From positions 20,330,501 through 20,394,500 of the forward strand of contig NC_092186.1 in NCBI RefSeq assembly GCF_043641665.1: 64,000 nucleotides of DNA, in the 5' to 3' direction. Below the pieces are notes generated by a model, which saw only the letters and a program-made list of their open reading frames with translations, was not told the DNA's origin and did not search any database. The DNA is from Enoplosus armatus (Eukaryota > Chordata > Actinopteri > Centrarchiformes > Enoplosidae). A program made the position numbers and the translations under genes. The stretch's first letter is position 1. Every line of letters starts with the position of its first letter. Positions 42,201 to 50,584 of the stretch are shown in pieces.

Positions 42201-45200
42201 ATAAAAGTATAAAGGTCATTTGTAGTACAACAGAGTGCATTCAGCCTGCAACCCATTATCATCCCGTCTTTTTCCAAAGTGAGAATGAATCTCACTGTAT
42301 ATCCTAACAAATGTCCTACATCCTCAACCACTGAGGCTGATTGGGCAACCACAAATTACATGACCTGATTTCCATAACACAGGATCTTATCAACACTGGC
42401 CTCAGAGGGAACACAAACTAATTGGTGAGACTTTTACGTTGCTGTTTCTAATGATGGGCGCTTAATTAATCTTTGAAACGCGGGTTTGTGAGTTTCTAAG
42501 CTACAAAGGAAGATGGCTGAGAGGATCAAAGTCATTCCAGTCTACTGTGGAGGGATTAGGAAAAATGTGGTGGAAGCACGGAGACAATTGAGCATCCAAG
42601 CCTCCAGTGAGGAAAATCCTTCCAGGCTGCTTCCAAAATCTCAACCGGAGAAATCACCCTGACTTGCTGCTGGGCTAGCTGACTGACACTGACACGTGCG
42701 AGGGCGGTTATGTGATATCATGGTAATCCCACTGAAGTCCCCAAACCCAATCCTTCTCTCTCATGACCCGTGCGAGGAAATATACAGGCAAGAGAGGGCA
42801 GGAGGTTTCAAGAGGGCTAAACAGTCACTGCTCTCAACGTTTGTGATACACATCCCACCTTTGATACTTTTCAACAACAAGCTGTGATGTAGTATTGTTA
42901 TTGTCTGAGATGCATGTGGTCTTGAGTTCAAGTTTAGACATTTTCATTCCCTAAAGCAGTAGTTCATGCATACACTGTAAGATGAAACATTTTCCAAAAA
43001 AACAAAAACAAGGAGGAGGCACTACTTGGATTTGACAGCAATTTAACACAAAGCAGGTGGTCCTGATGCTTTGGTCGACAAATTCTGTCCACAAAAAAGG
43101 GAATGGATCCATATTATCTTTTAAGTTCTTTTACTTGTATTAGATATGTACTGTTTCAAGAAAACCTGTATATGTCCATTGCTGTTATTTGTGACATTGT
43201 GTTCATTCATTGAATTATTACAGGTGTAACAAGGGAGCCAGATGTGGAAATGTGACAATTCTCACATGTGATTGAAGCTTGTACTTACATTATTCACTTG
43301 CCTGTGTGTAATTGTTTGACCCTGCAAGTCAATGTGCATTGGTCTTGTTTGTAATCATGTTGCCACTATAGTAAAGGCTTTTTAACTTTTGTACTTTACC
43401 AAAGCAGTGTGCCTTGATCTTTCGGGGGGGAATTCATTCCCTCTCCTGTGGACATAATATTCCCCAACTTAATGGTGGGCTAAAACACAGTTTCCCAAAC
43501 CTATTCATGTCAAAGGAACCCAAGAAGAAACAATTATGTAGGGCTTGGTATAATCTGAGTTATCAGTACTGATACCAAAACAATGCCTTATCGATACCCT
43601 ACTTTAATACTTTATACTTTACATTATTTTCTATAAAACATTGTCTTCCTTAAACAAATAAGTTTTAATGTCTAAACGCATGCAGCCATACAAGACCATT
43701 GCCCAAATAAAATTGGCAACTATTAACTACCAATTGGATCTATCTGATCAAAGAATACGGAAACAAGATTATGAATCTGACCAGGCATTCGATGCCAGCT
43801 TTCAGTATTTGGATGTTTACTATCTGCCTCTACCCTCACAGGTTTAGACTGCCACGTCCTTCTCTTTACCCCCAGCACTGCTTCTAGCTAATGAAGTAAC
43901 TGTAAAATTGACAAAATCTTCACTCTTCTGACTCTCCAGTAACCCATTCAAGGACCCTCTCAAAAGGATGACATCAGGCTGCTCCTCCAGTCAGCAGCAA
44001 CCTGCTCAGGTTACCTCGACCAAGTGTGGAAAGGAGTGCTCATCCGCTGACAGCCCACTGCTCCACTGCATCACTCTGCAGCAGTCCTCGCAGGAAAACA
44101 ACCCTGGCTCGGCAGCTGAGGCTCTCTACCCAGGCTAATATTGTGGTCTGTTCCAAAAATAGCCTCACTTGCAATTCTCGCAACAAGACAACTATGATAT
44201 GGCCTATTCAAATCCACTATCAGTGTCATGGAGTGTAAACAGAAAGCATGTTTGTTATGTGTGCTATGTTTCTAAAAACAAATGTAAATAATACTATAAT
44301 TTTACACAGCACTGGGGTGTAAATCACACCACACATACAAAGGTAACACGTTATGGGAATATTATTGTAAGAAGGGCAGCCTTTATGGCTTAACTCTCAT
44401 TAAAATGACAAAACATGCACCTGCCCTATCCAATAGCATGGCAACTGACACAGAAGCAATAATAAAGCAATATAAATAGACCGTAGCAGGCTGTAGTAGT
44501 CCAGTCAGGCTACAATAGTTTAGAAGTCCCTGGATGACATCATGAAGTTAATAAAGATTTGGTTACATGGAGGAAAGATGGGAAGATATCATAGATCTAT
44601 TCAGAACTGAACTGAACCCCCTTTAATAAAAACAACTAGCAGCCAATCATAGCCCACTAAAGGTCTAGGGATGCTGTGGGGGGGGAAAAACTATAGCAGC
44701 AACTACAAGAACCCATAGGAATACTGTGGTCATAGGCTTGTCATGACAGGAGGTCGGCTGATACAGCCTACAATAACCGCCAATAAGGTCAAAACCAGAC
44801 ACTGCCAAAACGAAACCATTTGCATAAAGAGAGGATATAATACAATAGGCTAATTTTAAAAAGCCGCTGCAATAGGAACATGCAGTAGGCTACAAGTCAA
44901 AGCCAGTATTTATAGGCCTATAGTCTAATCAATTATTTTGGGACGCCCTCATGGAGACAAAAGAACGGTGCCGCGAGGTGTGCGATGGTGCGGTGCTCGT
45001 CTCGTTTCCCAACATCACGTTCACCTGTCCTCTCTTCCTCTAACCGCTGCCTAAACCGCATCGTCCGAAGCCAAAGAGCCACACTCGACTCACCCAGTAC
45101 ACCGGAGGAGGCTTGTGGCTGGGCAGCGCCCGGCTCCGGCCTCTCCGCGTCTCCCTGCTGCGCTCGGTGTCGGTGCCGGGAGCTCTCGGTGCCTTCGCCG

Positions 45201-45259
45201 GCGGTGGTCGCACCACTGGCGGCCGCCGCGACTGCAGCGCCTGTCCCCGCGTCGGGCAT
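8157..45259 (-). CDS. ANO8: ANO8 (anoctamin-8, TMEM16H), complete 19-exon gene
   Basis: Anoctamin-8 is a multipass TMEM16 protein, reported as an ER-plasma membrane tether. Coding exons in transcript order: 45259-45094, 23287-23177, 22234-22102, 18118-17980, 17836-17740, 17487-17371, 17225-17098, 16985-16824, 16735-16583, 16267-16141, 15975-15920, 15797-15723, 13104-12860, 12598-12439, 12312-11926, 10757-10566, 10251-10120, 9440-9330, 8897-8157. They total 3432 nt, i.e. 1143 aa plus TAG (human 1232). All introns are GT-AG. The N-terminal domain has DKLFGKRLLQAGR and SFSCEEDYIYENIESEL. Membrane segments start near residue 260 (exon 7) and continue through exons 8-12. A long acidic cytosolic loop (exons 13-15) contains DCGLKLRKVSF and EEGSPTMVEKG. 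More membrane helices follow in exons 16-18 (FGYVVLFSSAFPLAA; NNIIEIRSDAFKL; GQCGQLQRLFPWLSPE). Exon 19 is an Arg/Glu- and Ser-rich tail with NNVMKLKQIIPLQ and FLSFKFLKSPE. The start is the first in-frame ATG. Intron 1 is 21.8 kb. Confidence 0.95.
8260..8900 (-). other. low-complexity cytosolic tail of ANO8 (exon 19)
   Basis: This part of the last exon encodes a strongly charged, probably helical segment (KHERQAQQHYQQLQRRKREE and onward), then His/Ser/Gly runs, then Ala/Thr and Ser runs near 8420-8500. The low-complexity spacers are GC-rich and repeat-like, so their length is likely to vary between species. Conserved islands (NNVMKLKQIIPLQ, FLSFKFLKSPE, FNPGKLFNFG) stand out between them. The plus-strand ORF over this exon (8736-9242) is an antisense shadow. 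Confidence 0.75.
13633..14128. mobile_element. MITE-like element in ANO8 intron 12
   Basis: The ends form an imperfect inverted repeat: GGATAATTCCGGTTTATTAC at the left and, on the reverse strand at the right, GAATAATTCTGGTTTACTGC. The interior is about 450 bp with no ORF. The ends match a short non-autonomous repeat I recognise from many teleost introns. I did not identify a clear target-site duplication. The superfamily is unassigned. Confidence 0.65.
17906..17968. repeat. (GT)n microsatellite, CA repeat in ANO8 intron 4
   Basis: About 60 bp of GT with a few interruptions. ANO8 intron 4 is only 143 bp (17979-17837), so this repeat makes up nearly half of it. In the ANO8 transcript it reads as a CA repeat starting about 11 nt after the exon 4 donor. 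Confidence 0.95.
18229..18305. repeat. perfect 35-bp inverted repeat with 7-nt loop
   Basis: The left arm 18229-18263 and right arm 18271-18305 are exact reverse complements, separated by 18264-18270. It lies in ANO8 intron 3, about 110 bp upstream (transcript sense) of exon 4. Beyond the perfect core, similarity continues weakly (GCTGCTG on both sides) after a small indel. Confidence 0.9.
18459..18612. repeat. dispersed AT-rich repeat family B, fragment
   Basis: Shares the landmarks of family B: AATCGATTAATC near one end, then a motif like GTTCCAACTCCTCAAATGTG, GATTTGCTGCTTTTC and ATGACATTTTAATTGAA. The same ordered landmarks occur at 21785-22040, 22805-23055 and 50968-51268, with a partial copy at 54850-54975. 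No coding content. Teleost MITE or SINE-like; class not assigned. Confidence 0.6.
21171..21582. mobile_element. fold-back MITE-like element (family A), ANO8 intron 2 side of exon 3
   Basis: The left end reads AAGGAATAGTTTGACCTTTT and the right end is its approximate reverse complement (CCCAAACTGTTCCTT). Inward, the arms remain complementary over long stretches: ATATACCACTCTCATATCTG at the left pairs with the ATGAGAGTGGTATCAAT stretch at the right, and TTAGCTTAGCTTAGC pairs with GCTAAGCTAAGCTAAGC. About 412 bp, non-coding. A second, interrupted copy is at 32540-34548. I recognise it as one of the commonest short repeats in percomorph introns. Confidence 0.8.
21785..22040. repeat. dispersed AT-rich repeat family B
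   Basis: Begins AGGTGAAACGATTTATCGAT, then ATTAATCGGTCGA, and carries AGGATTTGTTGTTCACTG, AATATCTTTGGACTGTTGAA and a closing ATTAGTCAATTAATCG. It is about 60 bp from ANO8 exon 3 (22102-22234). No ORF. Confidence 0.6.
22805..23055. repeat. dispersed AT-rich repeat family B
   Basis: Carries GGTTCCAACTTCTCACATAT, GAGGATTTGCTGTTTCATGT, CTTTAGGTTTTGAACTGTTG and a closing AATAATTGGCAGATTAATAG followed by a terminal GTTGGTTGCAC. Lies in ANO8 intron 2, about 120 bp from exon 2. Confidence 0.6.
23290..23393 (-). repeat. CU-rich microsatellite forming the ANO8 exon 2 polypyrimidine tract
   Basis: On the plus strand this is GAGAGA/ACAGACAG purine-rich sequence of about 104 bp. In the ANO8 transcript it is an almost uninterrupted CU tract ending directly at the exon 2 acceptor AG (23289-23288). 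Confidence 0.9.
23475..23534. repeat. (AC)n microsatellite
   Basis: Pure AC (23475-23499) followed by AGAC/ACAC variants to about 23534. About 190 bp upstream (transcript sense) of ANO8 exon 2. Confidence 0.9.
24905..25320 (+). repeat. dispersed repeat family C
   Basis: Contains CTACCTGCTCAGCACCAAAC, GTTAGCGACTAGCTGGTGAA and TTCCCTCAGGACTTTG. The same landmarks appear in the same order at 36725-37255, and in reverse orientation in part at 26595-26755 and 62555-62710. Non-coding. A teleost short interspersed element or MITE; class unassigned. Confidence 0.6.
26595..26755 (-). repeat. dispersed repeat family C, reversed partial copy
   Basis: Carries ACCAAAACAGTGACGTTGTG and CCGAAAACCAAAACAATG, the reverse complement of the left part of the 24905 copy (TGTTTTGG...GGTTTTCTGGCCC). 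It shares more with the 62555-62710 copy. Confidence 0.5.
27184..27216. repeat. (GT)n microsatellite
   Basis: Uninterrupted GT run of about 33 bp inside ANO8 intron 1. Confidence 0.95.
27250..30570. other. ANO8 intron 1 sequence without identified genes
   Basis: I see no exon, domain or classified transposon here. The pyrimidine-rich stretch 29730-30000 (CTCTCTCT, TTTCTCTC) gives long but low-complexity ORFs in several frames that should not be called. A short G tract lies at 30072-30082. Confidence 0.6.
30575..31550 (+). repeat. composite teleost repeat family D (GCTAACATGCTAA type), interrupted
   Basis: The left part (30585-30690) has TGCTAACATGCTCACAATGA and AGCTAACATGCTGATGTTTA. The right part (31110-31530) has CACAAAGTACAGCTGAGGCT, GGCATTAGTTTTGCAGGTATTTG-like sequence, repeated units with TCCTGAGGGGAACA and ATGGTAATCCATCCAATAGC, and TTTCAGTCTGGACCAAAGTG. 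From memory, these two parts are normally contiguous. Here about 420 bp of unrelated sequence (roughly 30692-31110) separates them. Fragments of the same family occur at 59815-59965 and 63535-63665. Confidence 0.6.
32794..33010 (+). repeat. left terminal inverted repeat of the Tc1-like element
   Basis: 217 bp, including outer (32806-32820) and inner (32992-33010) transposase-binding-like direct repeats. It pairs with 34213-34430. Confidence 0.9.
33142..33152 (+). promoter_or_regulatory. TATA-like box of the Tc1-like transposase
   Basis: TCTATATAAGG lies about 20-30 bp upstream of the transposase ATG at 33172. A plausible core promoter element; inferred. Confidence 0.4.
33172..34212 (+). CDS. 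Tc1-like transposase, full length (346 aa)
   Basis: Cut-and-paste transposase of the Tc1/mariner superfamily that binds the element's inverted repeats and inserts at TA. The ORF is open from ATG 33172 to TGA 34210-34212. The N-terminal half has a paired-type helix-turn-helix region (SKELSVDLRDRIVSRHKSGE, KISAALKVPMSTVASIIRKW) and the linking GRPSKLS motif (GRPR-like AT hook). The catalytic domain shows WSDETKIELFG (first Asp), GGGSIMLWGCFS (glycine-rich box), FQQDNDPKHTA (second Asp) and WPSQSPDLNPIEHLWRDLK (Glu 34 residues later), fitting DD34E. Length equals that of typical intact fish Tc1 transposases. A second in-frame ATG at 33193 is an alternative start. Whether the protein is active cannot be told from sequence. 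Confidence 0.95.
   Translation: MSEHKPSMKSKELSVDLRDRIVSRHKSGEGYRKISAALKVPMSTVASIIRKWKKFGTTRTLPRAGRPSKLSNRGRRALVREVTKNPMVSLSELQSSSVERGEPSRRTTISAAIHQSGLYGRVARRKPLLSKRHIAARLEFAKRHLKDSQTMRNKILWSDETKIELFGVNARRHVWRKPGTAHHQANTIPTVKHGGGSIMLWGCFSAAGTGRLVRIEGKMNAAKYRDILDENLLQSALDLRLGRRFIFQQDNDPKHTAKISKEWLQDNSVNVLEWPSQSPDLNPIEHLWRDLKMAVHRRFPSNLMELERCCKEEWVKLPKDRCAKLVASYSKRLEAVIAAKGASTKY
34213..34430 (-). repeat. right terminal inverted repeat of the Tc1-like element
   Basis: About 218 bp, reverse complement of 32794-33010 with a small number of substitutions (for example ATTCACAGCGC versus ATTCACGGCGC at the tips). Confidence 0.9.
36725..37255 (+). repeat. dispersed repeat family C, long copy
   Basis: Contains GTAACCGTTTTCAGTGAAAG, CTACCTGCTCAACACCAAAC, GTTAGCGACTAGCTGGTGAA and TTCCCTCAAGAGATGG, collinear with 24905-25320. 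Confidence 0.6.
37256..40519. other. ANO8 intron 1 sequence without identified genes
   Basis: No exon, known domain or repeat that I can classify. Short ORFs on both strands have no recognisable content. Confidence 0.55.
40520..41560 (-). mobile_element. second L2/CR1-like LINE remnant
   Basis: On the minus strand, 41300-41022 translates to PCEHAKNLGVILDADLNFQK, HLRNICKVRCFVSRSDSEKL and VHAFISSRLDYCN, typical of the reverse-transcriptase C-terminal half of fish L2-like LINEs. The segment 40965-40777 continues it with frameshifts (YIIDMLTRDPLDHQ; YHMN). Decayed and 5' truncated. The sequence to about 41560 on the upstream side looks related but is too degraded to place. Confidence 0.7.
41561..44975. 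other. ANO8 intron 1 sequence without identified genes
   Basis: Single-copy-looking sequence. No exon, RNA gene or transposon domain recognised. Confidence 0.5.
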
Positions 45260-45530
45260 GCTCTCTATCAGCGAGGAGCGACGGATGATGAAGATATTCT
45301 CCAGGAAATTGTGCAATGGTATCGCATCTCAGGAGGAGGGCAAAGCATGGGTGTAGCGCGGCGGCCGGCGGGGGTCCGAGTGAAGGGTTAAATGAGTGTG
45401 AAAGTGAAGTGAAGGTTGTCGGTGTCGGTGCAGCGGCGGATCATCCTGGTGGTACTCTGAAGCAGGATGCGCGGCTAGATGGAGAGCGCTTCTCCGACGA
45501 CTATAGAGGAGGGACAAAGAGAGGGAGGGA
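44976..45530 (-). promoter_or_regulatory. CpG-rich island over ANO8 exon 1
   Basis: GC- and CpG-rich by eye compared with the AT-rich surroundings. It spans ANO8 exon 1 (45259-45094) and the sequence just upstream, so it is the likely ANO8 promoter and 5' UTR. I saw no TATA box. TSS position is unknown. Confidence 0.65.
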
Positions 45531-45602
45531 GGGGGGGGGGGGGGGGGGGCTGGGTGACACACACAAACACACCCACCCACCCACACACACACACGCACAC
45601 AC
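45531..45602. repeat. G19 tract followed by CA/CCCA repeat near the ANO8 promoter
   Basis: Nineteen G residues (45531-45549), then GACACACACA, CCCACCCACCCA and ACACACAC to 45602. The plus-strand G tract can form quadruplex structures in principle. It lies about 270-340 bp upstream of the ANO8 start codon. Confidence 0.85.
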
Positions 45603-47630
45603 CTTACAACAATTCACTATAGTAGACTGGTGATTATTGTCCCAGACAAGTGGGCTAATTCCTTTATCAGAAATTAAAATGTGAGGTCACGTTTGGCAGC
45701 TATTACTACAAACTCACTTCATGCACAACCCTCTTTAGGACGTAAAAACCCTACAGAAATATTTTAAGAACATTGTAGCAGTATATTTTTCATACATGCA
45801 TGTCCATGCAGTCTCGCCATCCTCCAGGAGACATTGATATTTATCGCCCTACAGTGACCTCTGCCAGCAGCCAAGCTTCAAATTGGTGCCAGAAAGAGAA
45901 TCCGCTTGGCTACATTAAGGCAAAACCCAGACAAACAAAAAAAAGCATGGCATAGGCTACATTGATAACATTGCTCATGTGATCACCAAAATGCTGTACA
46001 TTCCTGTGCTCTTTTAGAGATTTATGTGCCCACCCTTAATTTAAACACAATAATCATTTCAGCAGCGGGTCTCTCAGGCAGGTGGTCTCTGCAGTCCAGC
46101 AGGTAGACTGTTGCCCCTGTGCGAGTGTGAATGCACTACCCTGTCCTGGAAGATTAAATAGACTATGACTTATTTATAAATGCAAAAAATACCTTCATAG
46201 ATTAAAATTTTAGTGACACTCAGGTCTAGGGACAAATAATGTCTCTTCACTTCAGTCCACCAGACACTCACATATACACACTGTGTATGCAGCAGCTGTA
46301 TTATCTTCATTTTTATTGCTTAAACTGTTGCATTTCATCGTTATATCATCCAAATCAACAAACTATAATCATGAAGGCCTACTTACCAACCAAACCAAAC
46401 TGTGTTGTCTTGTCTGCTCACAGTTGTCTTATGTCTTTTAAAATGTGCAAACAATAGTCGACCTATGCCAAAGCGAACCTACACCCAAACACATCCTTCA
46501 AAACAAACACTGATGGTGCAGGTGATCCTCTGCTGGTAAAATGTATGTTTCTGTCATAAGTGACCACAGTTATACAACCAGAGGAGGAGTGTGAGGTGTG
46601 TGCATGTGTGTAAGGAGGGTGGAGGTAATTTGTTCCTAACAAAGAGAATTTGATCATCTTTAGATCTATGGTCTGATTAACAGTCTTTTTGGTTAGAAGA
46701 GACAAAGATGTTTGTGTATTGATGGTGCTCAACAGCTGTGAGGTGGCAGCTGTCATGCTTTGTGCACACACAGAGCAGCCAATAAATTATTGAGATCCCA
46801 GATTAAAGATTGCTCCCCGGACCTCAGGCCATGCCTTTTCGGCATGTACATAATGTTTATGTGTAATATGTCTCCTTAGCCAGCCCTCCTGGATGCCGTG
46901 TTTCACTGTACAGCCATGCTGGCAGGCAGCTCTCCCGGTCGTATGGCTCGCAGCTCAGAAGCACCTCATCTTCGAGCAGAAATTCTGCTTACTCACCACC
47001 CTCTGGGCTGACAGCTTCAAGGAGCTGCAATGGGGCACACACAGACACAAGTGCACATAGCCTTTGCTCTGTGTTTATATTCTGTGATATGCATGATGTA
47101 TGTAGCCCATGAAGGACTACAGACCACACCACAAACAATTTGTAGTATAAGACATAAAAGCTCATTTTACACCACACACAGCAAAACGATGAGTGATAAA
47201 TTAACATGATGACCGAGTTATTAGAACATTTTTATATTATAGCATATCTGTTTTACCAGAGAGTCACTTGGCAGGATCTGTCATAGGGTTTTTCCCCGCC
47301 TGTCTAATTTGTTAACGATTTGATAATAAAATGAACAGATATACGACTGATGTTAAGGAAGAAACAGGCTGATTGCATTTTACAACCTGACTTATCTGCA
47401 TCTCTCCATGAAATAACCACAAACAAATTAGACACTGACAGATATATAAACAAGCATACATGCATCCTTCAGCAGCTATGTACACGATGTATTATTGTGC
47501 AAATCAATCAGTTTTGTTTTTAGGTAAATCAATAAATAATTATAAAACATTTTTAATAATAAAAACTAAAATGTATATGTCACAATAATTATTAATAATT
47601 AGCGAACTATAATGAAGAGCCACTATAGCT
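45603..47630. other. intergenic region between the divergent ANO8 and GTPBP3 genes
   Basis: Probable regulatory spacer. I see no exon or RNA gene. The AT-rich half (47200-47620) precedes the GTPBP3 promoter. Confidence 0.5.
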
Positions 47631-47735
47631 ACACGGACCGATTTTAATGGCGCACAGTGGGCGGGAATTACTGCAGATTGACAGGTCCTGAACAAACGGG
47701 ACTCTATAACCTGCCGCTGTTGTGGAAAACGCGGA

Positions 47736-47740
47736 CCAAT
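47736..47740 (+). promoter_or_regulatory. CCAAT box of the GTPBP3 promoter
   Basis: CCAAT in the context GCGGACCAATCACAATC, about 110 bp upstream of the first candidate ATG. GAGCCATCGTGG (about 47756-47767) nearby resembles a YY1-type site. Assignment is by position and motif only. Confidence 0.4.
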
Positions 47741-47852
47741 CACAATCAACAGAGGGAGCCATCGTGGTAAATAAATGTAAACGGTGTAAAAGTGTTCCGG
47801 CATGAGTTTGTTAATGAAGCGTTCACAGAATATATGAACAGTTACTGTACGG

Positions 47853-50552
47853 ATGGTGAACTGTCTCCGTTTACCAGCTAACGTTACATTCAGAGGTTAC
47901 TCCGACATTAGCTTACAGTGGAATAAGGTAAACATCATGATTTTATCAAGGACACAGTATGCTAGGCAATGTCGGTCTCGAAAGTCAGCCACACGAGAAA
48001 CAGCAAGTACATGAAACGTTTGGTATTAGCATAGCATCTTTCTATAATTATGCTGCCATCCATTTATCACGGGATATGGAGAGCTGCTGTCCACACGCTT
48101 AGGACAAGGTTTGTTACCAAACTTCAACTTCGGTTTGATACTGAAACTGTCCTCCTGAGTGAAATCTTGCTTTTTAAATTGTTTCCAAAATGATTTCATG
48201 TGGGCTGCTACAGTACACACTGTGGAGCCCCAAAACAGACAAAAGACAGTAAAAGATTATCAGATGAGTCAAACATATAGCTGATTACATCAATAAATAA
48301 TACTGGTAGTTGAATAATTAAAATGGCGTAAAAAGAAATGTAACGTTTTTTAATTTCTTTTTACCACTAATCAGTTGATTAAATACATTAAAACATAATC
48401 TTTTTTTACTCTTTAATTTATAATTTAGTAGCTCATTTTACTTTTCAACTCCTTAGTTTTACACATTTCTTTGGTCTTGGCACACACTTAATAATTTATC
48501 TCTTCCCTATTTCCCCATGGAAGTATACATCTTTATATTTCTCTTTACACACTCATATTTGATTAAAAGTATTATTTGTTGACTTTTTCTGTTATATTTT
48601 TGACTTGTCTGATACTTTTATTACGTTTTGTCCGTTTTGAGGCTCCAGGATATACAGGTTTGTCTCTATATAATCCAGTGTATAGCATGCCTGTGTAAAC
48701 AAACAGAAAAAAAACAACATGTTAGACTTAGTTACAGTGTTTATTTACTTATCTCCAGCAGAGGAACTCCACTTTGCAGATTCCTGTCCACCTGCGATGG
48801 AGTCCCAGTTGGACTGACAGATGCTGAGACCATCTTTGCATTATCGTCAGGTCATGGCAGGTGTGGGGTGGCGGTGGTACGAGCCAGTGGTCCAGCCTCA
48901 GCTACAGCTCTGAGGTGTATGGCCGGGCTCACACGCAGCCTGCCTCCTCCGCGCACTGCCCTGTTACGCAGCATCACAGACCCCCAATCCAAAGAAGTGC
49001 TGGACCGCGGACTTGTCTTCTGGTTCCCAGGTCTGTTCCCTTAGACCACACACACACACACACACACACACATTTTATTTCTTTCATTTCTCCTTCATGT
49101 GTCAGTGCCTCTATTGACCCAAAGGGGGCAGCAAGCTCATTTGCCATCTGTATCCTTTCAGGTCAATTACAATTTCCATTATTCCAATGTTTAGCCAACT
49201 TGATGTTCCATACAATTCTACATTTGGTAATGCCAACCCCCCCTAAATTTCTAGTTGTGTATAGTTTGCGTATGTTTATTCTGGGTTTCTTCCCATTCCA
49301 CAGAAAGTCTCTAATTAACTTTTTAAACTGTTAAAAAAACCTGGAGGAATGTTGACTTGAACCATCATTGAAATAGAATTAAACTGAGGTGCAACTACCA
49401 TTTTAATAATGCTTATCTTTCCCCATAAACCTAAATGTATTAGTTTCCGTCTGTCTCCATTTGTTTTAATCATATTGTATTAATGGTAACATATTCATTT
49501 GCATTATGCTGGTGAGATCTGTTTTCCCCCCAGATATAACACTCCTGTCTCTACCCATCTAAACTAGTAGTGAACTAATCGATACTACTCGATACTGGCA
49601 ATAACAACCTGATATCTTTGAATATGTTTCAAATAAATCTAATGATTAATGAAGGTATTCCTGAGCATTTTGCTCTTTGTGCATATGTAAATGACTCAGA
49701 CTGTGTTGTCGTCTCTCGTGTCATCAGCTCCGCACAGTTTCACAGGAGAGGACAGTGTGGAGTTCCACATCCATGGCGGTCCTGCTGTCATTACGGCTGT
49801 CTTACAGGCTCTAGGTAACATGCAGTCATTATGAATATGATACAGTGTTGTGCAGCTTGATATAATGCAGTGGACCCCCAAACATACAGTATGATATAGC
49901 ATCACTGCAGGGTGTTTATGGTATGTGTGTCTTTGTAGTCTTCCCAAGCTGTAAGCCTCCATTAGAAAAGAAGAGTGAGTTATCGAGTCATGTGGCTGTC
50001 CATCACCATGACTTAAAAGGGGAAACTGGTGCATGCATTCCTATTTCTAAGATACTTATAAAATGCGTCTTGGCAAGCGTGGCAATCCTACTGTGACTGA
50101 CAGGTATTATTTTTTACAGCAGTTCTCCCATTGGCCTTCCAGAGGGCAGTATTGTATAAATCAGAAGTGTTAATGAAAGCTTGTCACCAGTTAATGTAAA
50201 AATACTACTAATAGGAAAACATTGCAGTGCCCTACATGACATTGATGAATAATTCTTATTTTGTTAAACTAAATCGAAGGTAGTATTCATGTTGGCGAGA
50301 TGATAACCAGCCAGTGCAATGTAAAACAGAATATTTTTCTCCAGTTAACAGATCACGACCTCCATTTGCCAAATGGTTTTGTTCTCACTGTTGTCTCCTC
50401 CTTTAACCTGCACCGCTGCCTGTCTGTTTTCATCCCAAGTGAACCCTGAGTGACACATTGACCCTGCGTTTGATCCTCCTCTGTTTGTGTGTGTGTTGTG
50501 TGCATGATGCATGCCCACCTCGTGCCTCACACATTTCTTCATGTTTGCATGC

Positions 50553-50584
<32 letters not shown>

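Noticed and set aside
45257..45316. Extended ANO8 N-terminus beginning at 45316
   Set aside because: The upstream codon is TTG, not ATG. The first in-frame ATG is at 45259 and the peptide after it (MPDAGTGAA) resembles the Ala/Gly-rich start of other ANO8 proteins.
48628..48758. Upstream extension of the GTPBP3 48759 exon
   Set aside because: The frame is open but begins at TTG and the peptide ([15 protein letters not shown]) resembles nothing in the family; a strong pyrimidine-tract acceptor at 48758 fits better.
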